Assembly (NCBI GenBank): GCA_900177435.1
Contig: FXAI01000005.1
Coordinates: 109,897-173,896 of the forward strand
Direction of reading: 5' to 3'
Source of the DNA: Alteromonadaceae bacterium Bs31
Lineage (GTDB): Bacteria; Pseudomonadota; Gammaproteobacteria; Pseudomonadales; Cellvibrionaceae
Length of the DNA: 64,000 bases
Shown here: positions 16,938 to 24,786 of the stretch, one piece after another
Layout: the number at the start of each line of letters is the position of its first letter
Position numbering within the stretch: the stretch's first letter is position 1
Program-made: the position numbers and the translations under genes
The notes under the pieces: model-generated
Seen by the model: the letters and a program-made list of their open reading frames with translations, nothing else
What the model was told of the DNA's origin: nothing
The model's database searches: none

Positions 16938-17765
16938 ATGACCGTAAAACTTGGTGAGGACTCGCTATACCCGGATAACTATGATCCGAGTCTACTGGAG
17001 CCAATTCCGCGGCAATTCTCAAGGGCGCAATTGAAGGTTCAGTGCGGCGAGCTGGCTTTCAAGGGGCTTGATGAATGGACCGCGTATGAGCTTTCCTGGT
17101 TGTCAGGCTCAGGTAAACCCTGCGTGGCGGTGGCGAAGTTTACTTTTGCAGCTGATAGCGATGCGATTATTGAGTCAAAATCCTTTAAATACTATTTAAA
17201 TTCCTTCAATCAAACGATCATAGAAAGCCATGATCAATTGCGTGCAATATTGGTTAAGGATCTTTCCTACGCCTCTGGCGGGCTTGTTGACGTTGAGATG
17301 ATCGATGTTAATAGTGATGTTCAATGCTGTGCCTTACCGGGCGTGTGCCTTGATGACATTGATATCACGATCACCACTTATCAGCCCGACGCCTCGTTAA
17401 TAGAATATAACAAGACGCAGAAGGTCATAGAGGAAAGCTACTATAGCCACTTGTTGAAAAGTAATTGTCCCGTTACCGGTCAGCCAGATTGGGCAACGTT
17501 ATGGATTCGATATAGCGGTTCCAGAATTGAGCCGGAAAGTTTTTTACGCTATGTAATTTCGTTTAGGCAACATCAGGATTTTCACGAAAACTGCGTGGAA
17601 AAAATATTTATGGATCTCTATGGCAGCGCAGAACTCGATAGCCTAGAAGTGTATGCACGTTATACCCGTCGCGGCGGTTTGGATATTAATCCCTACAGAG
17701 CAAGCCACAAGGTGAGAAATGAGCGTTTTTCTGAGCTTGCCAGTATTCGGGTTATGCGACAGTAA
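16938..17765 (+). CDS. queF: NADPH-dependent 7-cyano-7-deazaguanine reductase QueF
   Basis: Reduces the nitrile of preQ0 to the aminomethyl group of preQ1 in queuosine biosynthesis, using NADPH. The 275-residue length is that of the long, two-T-fold (YqcD-type) form. Visible signatures are SLYPDNYDPSLLEPIPR near the start, the QueF motif ESKSFKYYLNSFNQT, the catalytic cysteine in LKSNCPVTGQPDWATL at about residue 177, and RYTRRGGLDINPYR near the end. An AGGAGG-like site (16923-16928) precedes the ATG. The stop codon abuts the stop of the convergent cyclase gene with no bases between. Confidence 0.95.
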   Translation: MTVKLGEDSLYPDNYDPSLLEPIPRQFSRAQLKVQCGELAFKGLDEWTAYELSWLSGSGKPCVAVAKFTFAADSDAIIESKSFKYYLNSFNQTIIESHDQLRAILVKDLSYASGGLVDVEMIDVNSDVQCCALPGVCLDDIDITITTYQPDASLIEYNKTQKVIEESYYSHLLKSNCPVTGQPDWATLWIRYSGSRIEPESFLRYVISFRQHQDFHENCVEKIFMDLYGSAELDSLEVYARYTRRGGLDINPYRASHKVRNERFSELASIRVMRQ

Positions 17766-19157
17766 TTATTTAATTCTTTTATCGCGTAGCTTGCTGGCGG
17801 CCTGCTCCAGCATTTCTACTACACGATTTTTGTCGTAGTTTTTAACCTTTTCAAGATCCAGGTGCATGGAGAAACCTTGCATGTTTTCCTCAAAATAGCT
17901 CTGGTGGCGCCCCAAATCTTTGCGGAAGTTAACAACCTGATATACCTTAATGGGGTGGCTAAAGCCTTTCGCGCTTATCTCACCTTTGTCCCGGCACATG
18001 ATGACGTCTTTAACCAAGGACCATGTTTCGTGAGTGATGAGTATTTCACCCGGGTCGGCGGCGGATTCCAAGCGGCTGGCAAGGTTCACGTGAGTGCCAA
18101 GCACGGTGTAATCCATATACTGAGCAGTACCAAATGAGCCAACAGTGCAGTAACCGGTGTTAATTCCCATGCGTATCTGCAGGGGCTTTTTAATGCCCTG
18201 GTTGTACCATTTGGTTTGTAGCTCTTTCATCTTCTTACGCATTTCCAGAGCCATGCCGAGGCAGCGAATACAATCACCTTTTAAGCCTTCACTTTGTGTG
18301 TCGCCAAAAATTACCATAATGGCGTCACCCATAAATTTATCGATGGTACCTCGGTACTTGGTGGCGATGGTTACCATTTCGGTAAGGTATTCGTTCAAGA
18401 GATCGGTGAGGGTTTCTGCTTCCAGTTCTTCCGAGAGTGAGCTAAAGCCTCGAATGTCAGAGAAAAATACCGTCACACGTTTACGTTCGGAGGTGAGTAC
18501 TTGGTCTCGCCCTTCGTTTATTGCCTTCCATACGGTTGGCGTTAAATAGCGGGCGAGTTTATAGGTGCGTAGTTTGTACAGGGTTTGTTCGTTCACCAGT
18601 TTTTTATTATGTAATTCCAGTTTTCGAATGCGAGCGTGAACAAAAATGGCGTATGCACAAAAATAGGTGAAAATTCCAATCAGGCTAACAATGCTGATTT
18701 CGAGTTTATCAGAGAGCACCCATTTGGGGTCTCGAATAAGAAAGGTAAAGGCAACTCCGCCACCAAATGCCAGGTTGTCGACCATCCATTTTTTTACCCC
18801 ACCATTGATCAGGCTGTTGAACTGAATCATGGTCACAAACAGGATGGAGGGAAGAAGACTGAAGCTGGATAGCCCAAGCACCATGCCGATGATTACGGCA
18901 TCGACGGTCATGACCTTGTCGAACAGCTTAGCGCGGTTGTCGTCATAGGCCCGAGTGCGCAACCAAAGATAGGTGGCAACTGCGTAGGCCAAAATCGAGA
19001 TGGCAACTATGGCGTCAATAAGGGACACTTCCGGCCAGTTCATATTGACCATGAGTGTGCCAGCGGCTGCAAAGCAGATAAGGGTGCGAATATCGTTTTG
19101 GCGAAGGGAGAAATCGGCAGCGAGTTTTTCTGAGACCTGTGAGTTGGGGTCGGCCAT
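17766..19157 (-). CDS. cyaB: MASE2-domain class III adenylate cyclase, CyaB type
   Basis: Membrane adenylate cyclase of 463 residues, the same length and layout as CyaB of Pseudomonas aeruginosa. Six hydrophobic segments (about residues 25-180) form a MASE2 sensor, then a linker (ARIRKLELHNKKLVNEQTLY) leads to the catalytic domain. The two metal-binding aspartates are at about 234 (FFSDIRGFSSLS) and 278 (DKFMGDAIMVIFGD). VLGTHVNLASRLESA provides the transition-state residues. In Pseudomonas, CyaB makes the cAMP that activates Vfr; a similar role is inferred here. The coiled-coil gene upstream on the same strand (97-base gap) may be co-transcribed. Confidence 0.88.
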   Translation of the reverse strand: MADPNSQVSEKLAADFSLRQNDIRTLICFAAAGTLMVNMNWPEVSLIDAIVAISILAYAVATYLWLRTRAYDDNRAKLFDKVMTVDAVIIGMVLGLSSFSLLPSILFVTMIQFNSLINGGVKKWMVDNLAFGGGVAFTFLIRDPKWVLSDKLEISIVSLIGIFTYFCAYAIFVHARIRKLELHNKKLVNEQTLYKLRTYKLARYLTPTVWKAINEGRDQVLTSERKRVTVFFSDIRGFSSLSEELEAETLTDLLNEYLTEMVTIATKYRGTIDKFMGDAIMVIFGDTQSEGLKGDCIRCLGMALEMRKKMKELQTKWYNQGIKKPLQIRMGINTGYCTVGSFGTAQYMDYTVLGTHVNLASRLESAADPGEILITHETWSLVKDVIMCRDKGEISAKGFSHPIKVYQVVNFRKDLGRHQSYFEENMQGFSMHLDLEKVKNYDKNRVVEMLEQAASKLRDKRIK

Positions 19158-19254
19158 GTAAAGCAGTTACCTTGTCTTGCGTTGAGCAAATATTATTAAT
19201 GTAAGAGACGGTATTCTAGCTTGTGCCCTAGGTTTACAACAATAGCATCAATTA

Positions 19255-20514
19255 CTACTGAAGCTTTAGATCGAGAAATTTCTCCTCCAACTCCGCGTAG
19301 CGCGCCTCTGCAGCGGAAATTTCCTTTTTAAGCTTGCGAACCTCTCCATCGTCTTGCGGAGGGCTGTCACCCGCACTCTGTAGCTTGCTCTTCAAACGCC
19401 TGTTTTCTGATTTGAGAGTGTAAACCTGCATTTCATAGTCGTCATTTTGATCCCGCAGGTCTTTAAGGTTGGTTTTTAACTGGGGCAGTACGTTCAAGCG
19501 AGAACGCAACTGTTCCAGCTCTGTATTTGCGTTGCCCAGTTCATCTTCCATGAGTTGAATGCACGTTTCCGACTCCTGAACAAAGCGCACCTGCTTTTGT
19601 AGTTGCTCCTGTAATTCATCCACCACTGCTGCCTGGGCTTCTACGGTGTTTGCTTCCTGCAGTTTACGTTGTAGCTCTGTGATAATTTTATGCTGATCGG
19701 CAGCAACTGCGCGGAGGTGTTTAATTTCTCCGGAGCTGTCTATGCTTGCGCCGCTTAAGATGGTTTCGCCTTCTGCAGCATCCTCTATTAGCGCCCCTAC
19801 CTCTGCATAAGAGGTGTGGTAGGCGTGCAGAGCGCCTGCAATCTCCTCAGAGTTTTCAGCACTTTCGGTGAGCTGAGTTAGGGTGTTGAAGTGAGATTTT
19901 GCCGTGTCTTTGCAATTTTCCCATTTTTCTTCGAGATCAAAGTACAGGGTTTTAAAGCGCTCAAGGTTGTTGATGCGCTTCTTCGCGCTGGCGAGGCCTT
20001 CACGCAGCTCTTCCAATTCAGAGCCATCCGTCGCTGAAGGCTCTGCAGCGTATTGCTGGTTGAAATTAAACAACTGCTCATATTTTCTTTCCAGCAGCTT
20101 CCAGTCTGCGCTATTGCCACCTGATTTGGCTGTGGCCTCTTTCTCTGCCATAAGCACTGCATAACGCAAGGCTGCAGCTCTGCGCGAGCTCGGAGTAGCT
20201 GGGTCGATGTCGAGCACAATATCTCGATCGGATTCGAGGTCCTCGTGGTGCTTGCGCACAGCCTGAATATGTTCGTTTAAGAAGTGCTTGTAAGTCTCAG
20301 AGCTTTTTGCCGATTGATTCTCAGCTTTTGCAGCGATACGGGCGGTTCTAAGGTCTTTGACCAACTGTTCCATGCGGCCGTGCAGTAAACCGATGGTGCG
20401 GCGTAACTTGCGGTTTTGGAACAACAGGTAGAGGCACAGTAGAAGGAACAGTACTGATACTTCCATAGCGACTATTAACATTAGATTGGAACCTAGCATT
20501 CCTTCACTCATCAT
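19255..20514 (-). CDS. Membrane-anchored coiled-coil protein upstream of cyaB
   Basis: A 419-residue protein with one N-terminal membrane helix (MLIVAMEVSVLFLLLCLYLL) followed by an almost continuous coiled coil. Heptad-like runs such as LKTNLKDLRDQNDDYEMQVY and KLKKEISAAEARYAELEEKF are visible, and charged residues dominate. No catalytic motif is present. It sits directly upstream of the adenylate cyclase on the same strand, which suggests a scaffold or sensor partner, but this is guilt by association only. Two ATGs lie in tandem at the start (20514 and 20511). Confidence 0.65.
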   Translation of the reverse strand: MMSEGMLGSNLMLIVAMEVSVLFLLLCLYLLFQNRKLRRTIGLLHGRMEQLVKDLRTARIAAKAENQSAKSSETYKHFLNEHIQAVRKHHEDLESDRDIVLDIDPATPSSRRAAALRYAVLMAEKEATAKSGGNSADWKLLERKYEQLFNFNQQYAAEPSATDGSELEELREGLASAKKRINNLERFKTLYFDLEEKWENCKDTAKSHFNTLTQLTESAENSEEIAGALHAYHTSYAEVGALIEDAAEGETILSGASIDSSGEIKHLRAVAADQHKIITELQRKLQEANTVEAQAAVVDELQEQLQKQVRFVQESETCIQLMEDELGNANTELEQLRSRLNVLPQLKTNLKDLRDQNDDYEMQVYTLKSENRRLKSKLQSAGDSPPQDDGEVRKLKKEISAAEARYAELEEKFLDLKLQ

Positions 20515-20687
20515 TTTGTGTTCACACGCAATCCGCTGACCTCGGCGCCAGATGTATTAAAAAAAGTATGGTAGAGAATATGGACAAAAGCGACTTTTTG
20601 GCTATAAAGACGGCTTTTCTAGTGGGCGTAGGTTTGGAATGTTTCTCCGAAGTGAGGTATGCCCCTCAATCAGAATATTGCCTTTCA

Positions 20688-20716
20688 CATCGGGTTTGTG
20701 TAGAGTGTGCCGCCTT
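20688..20716 (+). promoter_or_regulatory. Candidate promoter for tRNA-Ser
   Basis: A TTGCCT -35-like box (20688-20693) and a TAGAGT -10-like box (20711-20716) are separated by 17 bases and followed by a GC-rich discriminator (GTGCCGCC). The tRNA begins about 25 bases after the expected start site. The match is looser than for the tRNA-Glu promoter. Confidence 0.5.
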
Positions 20717-20747
20717 CTGGGGCGCAGGTCGTTTCGGAAAACAGCAC

Positions 20748-20835
20748 GGTGAGGTGTCCGAGTGGTCGAAGGAGCACGCCTGGAAAGTGTGTGTGTCGTA
20801 AGGCACCGAGGGTTCGAATCCCTCCCTCACCGCCA
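20748..20835 (+). tRNA. tRNA-Ser (anticodon GGA)
   Basis: An 88-base class II tRNA with encoded CCA. The acceptor stem GGTGAGG pairs with CCTCACC. The anticodon stem CACGC/GTGTG (one G-T pair) encloses CTGGAAA, giving anticodon GGA for UCC and UCU codons. A long variable arm and the T-loop GGTTCGAAT are present. Its 3' end is part of a 31-bp inverted repeat described separately. Confidence 0.96.
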
Positions 20836-20890
20836 TATACAAAAAAGCCCAGCCTACGAGCTGGGCTTTTTTGTATATGGCGGTGAGGGA
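20823..20890. terminator. 31-bp perfect inverted repeat with bidirectional terminator at tRNA-Ser 3' end
   Basis: Bases 20823-20853 and 20860-20890 are perfect reverse complements separated by a 6-base loop. The inner part (AAAAAAGCCCAGC and its complement) is a classic terminator that would work on both strands. The outer part is the last 13 bases of tRNA-Ser, so an inverted copy of the tRNA 3' end lies right of the loop. Read from the minus strand, the unit ends in a tRNA-Ser-like tail plus terminator. Confidence 0.85.
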
Positions 20891-21043
20891 TGATCTGGTT
20901 CGAGCCCTCGTTCGACAAAATTGCCTGGAGCAATTTTGGGCGTCGGCCGGGCCGACGGGCGAAGCCCGAGCGCCAAGGAAGGCGCGAGTCCATCCCGAGT
21001 ACAAATCTACTCAGAGCGACGTTTATCAATCCCAGCCTCCGAG
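20861..21043. repeat. 183-bp tandem repeat, copy 1, in tRNA-Ser 3' flank
   Basis: The first of two direct repeats with a 183-base period. It begins with the right arm of the terminator hairpin and the inverted tRNA-Ser 3' end, then contains strong internal hairpins: CAAAATTGC/GCAATTTTG around a 5-base loop, and CGTCGGC/GCCGACG around CGG. It also has a T-loop-like GGTTCGAGCC. Frames through it are open in several phases but look like repeat artefacts, not genes. Confidence 0.85.
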
Positions 21044-21218
21044 CTGGGCTTTTTTGTATATGGCGGTGAGGGATGACTTGGTTCGAGCCCTCGTTCGACA
21101 AAATTGCCTGGAGCAATTTTGGGCGTCGGCCGGGCCGACGGGCGAAGCCCGAGCGCCAGGGAAGGCGCGAGTCCATCCCGAGTACAAATCTACTCAGAGC
21201 GACGCTTATCAAGCCCAG
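21044..21218. repeat. 183-bp tandem repeat, copy 2
   Basis: Second copy of the repeat, nearly identical to copy 1: I count about four or five substitutions before it loses similarity around 21214-21218. The differences cluster at the TGATCT/TGACTT and CCAAGG/CCAGGG positions. The inner hairpins are unchanged. After it the sequence becomes unique until the hemerythrin gene. Confidence 0.85.
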
Positions 21219-21404
21219 TCCTGTTGCCAACCCGCTCCAAGCTGCAGGCTATCGTGTACAGAGAGATACAACCTCTGCAGGGCGTCAAATGCTGAGGTGA
21301 GTCTCCGTAGAGGTTGCGGCGGAGCGTATTTTTTTAAGTGGGTTCGCTTACTAAGTGACGTTGGTTGGTGGTTTCACCTTATCCAAGCTGCGCTAAACGT
21401 CGCT

Positions 21405-21806
21405 TTAAGCGCTCAGTTGCTCGCTGTTAGTATCGAGCCCGGCCAAATAGCTATCCAGGGGCTCGTCCATTGTTTGCAGGTGCTCTTCAAACCAATGAGC
21501 AAGTTCGCCTTGCACAAACAGCCTGGCCTCAGCAAGGCCACCCCTGGTCACGTCCTCTTTGATGCTTTGCAACACGTTCAGTACATGGAGGTGGTCGTTG
21601 AAATGCTCGTTGGTACCAGGGTAGTCACTTTTTATCATCAAGCTTTGTTCTGCAGCAAAGTGTGACTCCAGGTGAGCAAACATTGCGGTAAACAATAGAA
21701 TAAAGTCGGCCGTAGCCGCGCCTCTCATCTTTTTGATAAGTTTGAGAAAGGTCTCATGCTGCTGGCTCAACAAGAGTAGTTCGGGGCTGTAGGGCTGTTT
21801 TGACAT
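21405..21806 (-). CDS. Bacteriohemerythrin-type protein
   Basis: A 133-residue four-helix-bundle protein of the hemerythrin family, which binds O2 at a non-haem di-iron centre. The ligand pattern can be followed: QQHETF, then HLESHFAAEQSLM, HFNDHLHVL, and EEHLQTMDEPLDSYL near the C-terminus, supplying the His, Glu and Asp ligands. It is a single-domain form with no attached signalling domain, so oxygen binding or sensing or iron handling are all possible. The gene stands alone, reading towards the tRNA-Ser repeats. Confidence 0.85.
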   Translation of the reverse strand: MSKQPYSPELLLLSQQHETFLKLIKKMRGAATADFILLFTAMFAHLESHFAAEQSLMIKSDYPGTNEHFNDHLHVLNVLQSIKEDVTRGGLAEARLFVQGELAHWFEEHLQTMDEPLDSYLAGLDTNSEQLSA

Positions 21807-21994
21807 GAATTTTCCTTAATTTATGCCGTTGATTACATCGAATATTAGTATAGTTCTCTGTGAAAAAAGTTACACCAGCTATGTAAAGTAATAACTGAAT
21901 TAACTCAGTACATGGTTATAAAGGAACCTTCTATGCCGTGCCAAGTCTATGTTTAAGTTATCAGGCCTGTGACTTTAATAGTTAGGATTTAATC

Positions 21995-22579
21995 GTGGAT
22001 ATCGTAGATCAGGCCAATCAATTGTTGGGTATTCCCTGGTACGGCTTGGCTTTTGCTGTGATAGCCATTTCGTGGCTTTGGGAGGATGCCGCCGTGATTC
22101 TTGCCGCCTTGCTCGCACTTGATGGGCGTATGTCTTTGGGCTTGGCACTGTTTGCCAGCTTTGCAGGGATAGTGTCGGGAGATATGGCGCTTTACTGGCT
22201 TGGCCGGCTTGGCAGAAGGTGGCGTGGTCTACGCGCTTGGATTGTAATGTCCGGTAAAAGCCGGTTTTTGCGACGACGCTTCCACCGCCGAGCCCTGTCA
22301 AACATTTTTATCATTCGTTTTATTCCTGGCCTGCGCACCCTTGGTTTTACTCTGTGCGGCCTGTGGCACGTGCCCACAGGGCGTTTCGCGGTTGCTATGG
22401 TGAGCGCGGGAGTGGTGTGGATTTTATCGGTGTTTACTGTCATTAATTTATTTGGTTTAAGTGAGGCGGTAAGAGATTCCGAGTGGAAGTGGGCTATGTT
22501 CGGTTTTGCATTGCTTCTTCTACTTTTTAATAATCTTTGGGCTGCCCGAATGATGCGCCACACCGCAAAGAGACGATAG
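21995..22579 (+). CDS. VTT/DedA-family membrane protein
   Basis: A 194-residue integral membrane protein of the SNARE-associated/VTT (DedA) family. The family core is visible: FASFAGIVSGDMALYWLGRL, then a basic loop (KSRFLRRRFHRRA), then IFIIRFIPGLRTLGFTLCG, which holds the conserved Arg and Pro-Gly of DedA proteins. Two further helices follow. DedA proteins take part in lipid-carrier (C55-P or phosphatidylethanolamine) translocation and membrane homeostasis. The start is a GTG at 21995. The ATP-grasp gene begins eight bases after the stop, and it opens a cluster of five same-strand genes. Confidence 0.8.
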   Translation: MDIVDQANQLLGIPWYGLAFAVIAISWLWEDAAVILAALLALDGRMSLGLALFASFAGIVSGDMALYWLGRLGRRWRGLRAWIVMSGKSRFLRRRFHRRALSNIFIIRFIPGLRTLGFTLCGLWHVPTGRFAVAMVSAGVVWILSVFTVINLFGLSEAVRDSEWKWAMFGFALLLLLFNNLWAARMMRHTAKRR

Positions 22580-22587
22580 GCTGCTTG

Positions 22588-23745
22588 ATGACTGCTAAAG
22601 AGTGCTCGAAGCTTGGTTCTGGTGAAGGTGTTAGCGAAAACGCTGTGATCAAGCATGGCGTCAACAGGGGTATGCCTGTTCTCGCGCTGGGCGAGCGGCC
22701 CACTTCTTTCTTTGAGTTCTGGCCCGCCTGGTTGATGTATATACCCGTGGTTGTTTACTGGTTACTACTGTCCATACGTTATCGTAGTTTCGGTTTGCCC
22801 ATGGCTGTTAATCCGAATATTGAGCTTGGTGGCATGGTTGGCGAGTCTAAGCACGCCATTTTAGGGCAGGCTGGTGAGGCGCTTGCAGCGCATATTCTGC
22901 CCTATATTGTTATCAAAACGGCAGCTGAACCCCGGTCAGTAGCCAGAGATGCCCTGGCTCGCGCTGCGGCTGAAGGGCTCTCTTTCCCCCTGGTTATCAA
23001 GCCCGACTTAGGCTGCCGAGGCAGAGGAGTAGCCTTGATGGAGAATGAGGCGGAGCTGGTGGCATACCTTTCCAAACAAAACCAAGGGCAATTATTCCTG
23101 TTGCAGCGCTTAGCGCCCTATCAGGCTGAGGCTGGGGTCTTTTACATCAAACACCCCGGGGAAGAAAAGGGCAGGCTTGTCTCACTGGCCCTTAAGTATC
23201 GTCCCACGGTAGAAGGTGATGGCAGCTCCACTTTAGAGCAATTGATTCTGCGTCACCCTCGTGCGAAAAAGTTGGCCGGCATTCATCTGGCAAAAAACCG
23301 TGAGCAGCTCGCCCGTATTCCCATTGAGGGCGAGGAGGTACCTCTGGAATTCGCTGGCAGCCACTGTCGTGGCAGTATCTTTAGAAACGGCAAGGAATTT
23401 ATTTGTCCGGCACTGGAACAAAGCCTGGATTGCTTGCTCAAAGAGCTGCCTGAATTTAACTACGGCAGGCTCGATATCAAGTTTAAAAATATAGACGCCT
23501 TAATGGCTGGGAAAGATTTTTATATCGTCGAAATCAATGGCGCCAGCAGTGAGCAGGCTCACATTTGGGATAGCCGAACACCCTTTGCCGAAGCTATGGG
23601 GGTACTGCTAAAGCAGTATGGTGATTTATTTGCCATGGGTGCGAGTATGCGCGAGCATGGTCACCACGTTCCCTCTGTGGGCAAGCTAGTTTACACCTGG
23701 CTCAAGGAGCTGGGTTATTTCGGCGCAAATAGAGTGGGTAAATGA
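22588..23745 (+). CDS. ATP-grasp domain protein, D-Ala-D-Ala-ligase-like, with membrane segment
   Basis: A 385-residue protein with a hydrophobic segment at about residues 42-65 (FWPAWLMYIPVVVYWLLLSI) followed by an ATP-grasp fold. The lysine strand FPLVIKPDLGCRGRGVAL, and the late FNYGRLDIKFKN and IVEINGASSEQAHIWD supply nucleotide and Mg2+ ligands. ATP-grasp enzymes join a carboxylate to an amine, thiol or alcohol; the substrate is not known here. The frame runs back to 22537 inside the VTT gene, but the ATG at 22588 just past its stop is preferred. The stop overlaps the next start as ATGA. Confidence 0.75.
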   Translation: MTAKECSKLGSGEGVSENAVIKHGVNRGMPVLALGERPTSFFEFWPAWLMYIPVVVYWLLLSIRYRSFGLPMAVNPNIELGGMVGESKHAILGQAGEALAAHILPYIVIKTAAEPRSVARDALARAAAEGLSFPLVIKPDLGCRGRGVALMENEAELVAYLSKQNQGQLFLLQRLAPYQAEAGVFYIKHPGEEKGRLVSLALKYRPTVEGDGSSTLEQLILRHPRAKKLAGIHLAKNREQLARIPIEGEEVPLEFAGSHCRGSIFRNGKEFICPALEQSLDCLLKELPEFNYGRLDIKFKNIDALMAGKDFYIVEINGASSEQAHIWDSRTPFAEAMGVLLKQYGDLFAMGASMREHGHHVPSVGKLVYTWLKELGYFGANRVGK

Positions 23746-24222
23746 CCAGGCAAATAATGAATATGTTAAAAAAACACTATGCAAACATACTTGCCGCCTG
23801 GATTGCCTTCGTTTTTATTCAATCACTTTTCTTCAAGTTTTCGGGCTCCTATGAAACGCAACACATTTTCGGCACCTTGGGTGAGTGGGCTGGTTTACCG
23901 TGGTTTGCTGAATACGGTGGTATCACTATAGGTATCGTCGAGTTAATCGCTTCTTTGCTGTTGTTTTCAAAGTGGCGAAGCTGGGGCGCAGTGTTGGCTT
24001 TTGGTGTTATATCCGGCGCAATCATATTTCACGTGTTTACCCCCCCTTGGTATTGCAATGCCTGTTTTTGATAGTAGTGGTGAAATTATCGGCGACGATG
24101 CGGGCACTCTCTTTATAATGGCTTGCCTGACTTGCGTATGTGCTTTGGGTTTGCTAATTGCTGACTGGCGTTCGGATGTCAGTCTCTTTCGAAGGCTGCT
24201 TAATGTAAAGGACATACGATGA
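23742..24222 (+). pseudogene. DoxX-like membrane protein gene split by a frameshift in a C7 run
   Basis: The frame starting at 23742 encodes a small four-helix DoxX/MauE-like protein (FVFIQSLFFKFSGSYETQHI, then GGITIGIVELIASLLLF) but ends abruptly at 24071. The +1 frame continues the protein naturally from the C7 run at about 24042: LGIAMPVFDSSGEI, then a fourth helix (GTLFIMACLTCVCALGLLIA) and a tail ending LFRRLLNVKDIR at 24222. With one C removed the two parts read FTPLGIA, giving about 160 residues. This could be true gene loss, a slippage-controlled switch, or a base-calling error. Both outer junctions are tight (ATGA overlaps at 23742 and 24219). Confidence 0.75.
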
Positions 24223-24764
24223 CTGATGCTGTCGAGGCTGTAATTAGAGGTAATCTGGAGGCCATTGATCAATGCTCTGCAGTGTTACGTTGCGTTTCAG
24301 CTGAGCAATACTGTGCTGTGAGTTCTCCCATTATTAGCAGCTCAATGGGCGCGCACTTTCGACATATTCTGGATATATATCGCAGTATAATGTTGGCTTT
24401 CAGCTTGGATCTCGATGAATCTGTATTAATTGATTATGATAAGCGCAGGCGTGGAGCTGCTTGTGAAACAGAGCAGGCTGTGGCTAAGAGTGAATTTGTT
24501 GCTTTGCGTTGCTGGATTCAAAGCGTGAGTGACAATCTATTGACCAAAACAGTGCGGGTTAAAACTGAAGTTACGCTTGAAGAGACAGAACACGTTCGCT
24601 TGGACTCCAATCTCTTGCGCGAGCTCACCTTTGCATCCAGTCATGCTGTGCATCATCTGGCTATAATTTCCATTCTCGCTCGTCTGCAAAATATTTGCGT
24701 CGATACAAATTTGGGTGTGGCTCCTGCCACCGCCAGTTATCTTCGCAGTGCTGATGCTTCCTAG
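24219..24764 (+). CDS. DinB-like four-helix metal-binding protein
   Basis: A 181-residue protein of the DinB/YfiT superfamily. The three-His-type metal site pattern is visible: SSMGAHFRHILDIY near residue 44, YDKRRRG, and SSHAVHHLAIISI near residue 145. Such proteins are metal-dependent transferases or hydrolases, several using thiol cofactors; no substrate can be named. Its ATG overlaps the TGA of the DoxX-like frame, showing that the gene belongs to the VTT/ATP-grasp cluster. Confidence 0.65.
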   Translation: MTDAVEAVIRGNLEAIDQCSAVLRCVSAEQYCAVSSPIISSSMGAHFRHILDIYRSIMLAFSLDLDESVLIDYDKRRRGAACETEQAVAKSEFVALRCWIQSVSDNLLTKTVRVKTEVTLEETEHVRLDSNLLRELTFASSHAVHHLAIISILARLQNICVDTNLGVAPATASYLRSADAS

Positions 24765-24786
24765 TTTTTTACAGCGGTAAGATTAC

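Noticed and set aside
20685-21230. Minus-strand open frames over tRNA-Ser and the repeats
   Set aside because: They translate the reverse complement of a tRNA (GEGGIRTLG-type artefact) and the repeat units; such frames are common false genes.
20748-21404. Integrative-element attachment site at tRNA-Ser
   Set aside because: The duplicated tRNA end is inverted, not direct, and no integrase or foreign gene block follows within the window.
20871-21665. A 264-codon plus-strand open frame through the tRNA-Ser repeats
   Set aside because: It consists mostly of the tandem repeat in frame and then runs antisense to the hemerythrin gene. No family resemblance or ribosome-binding site.
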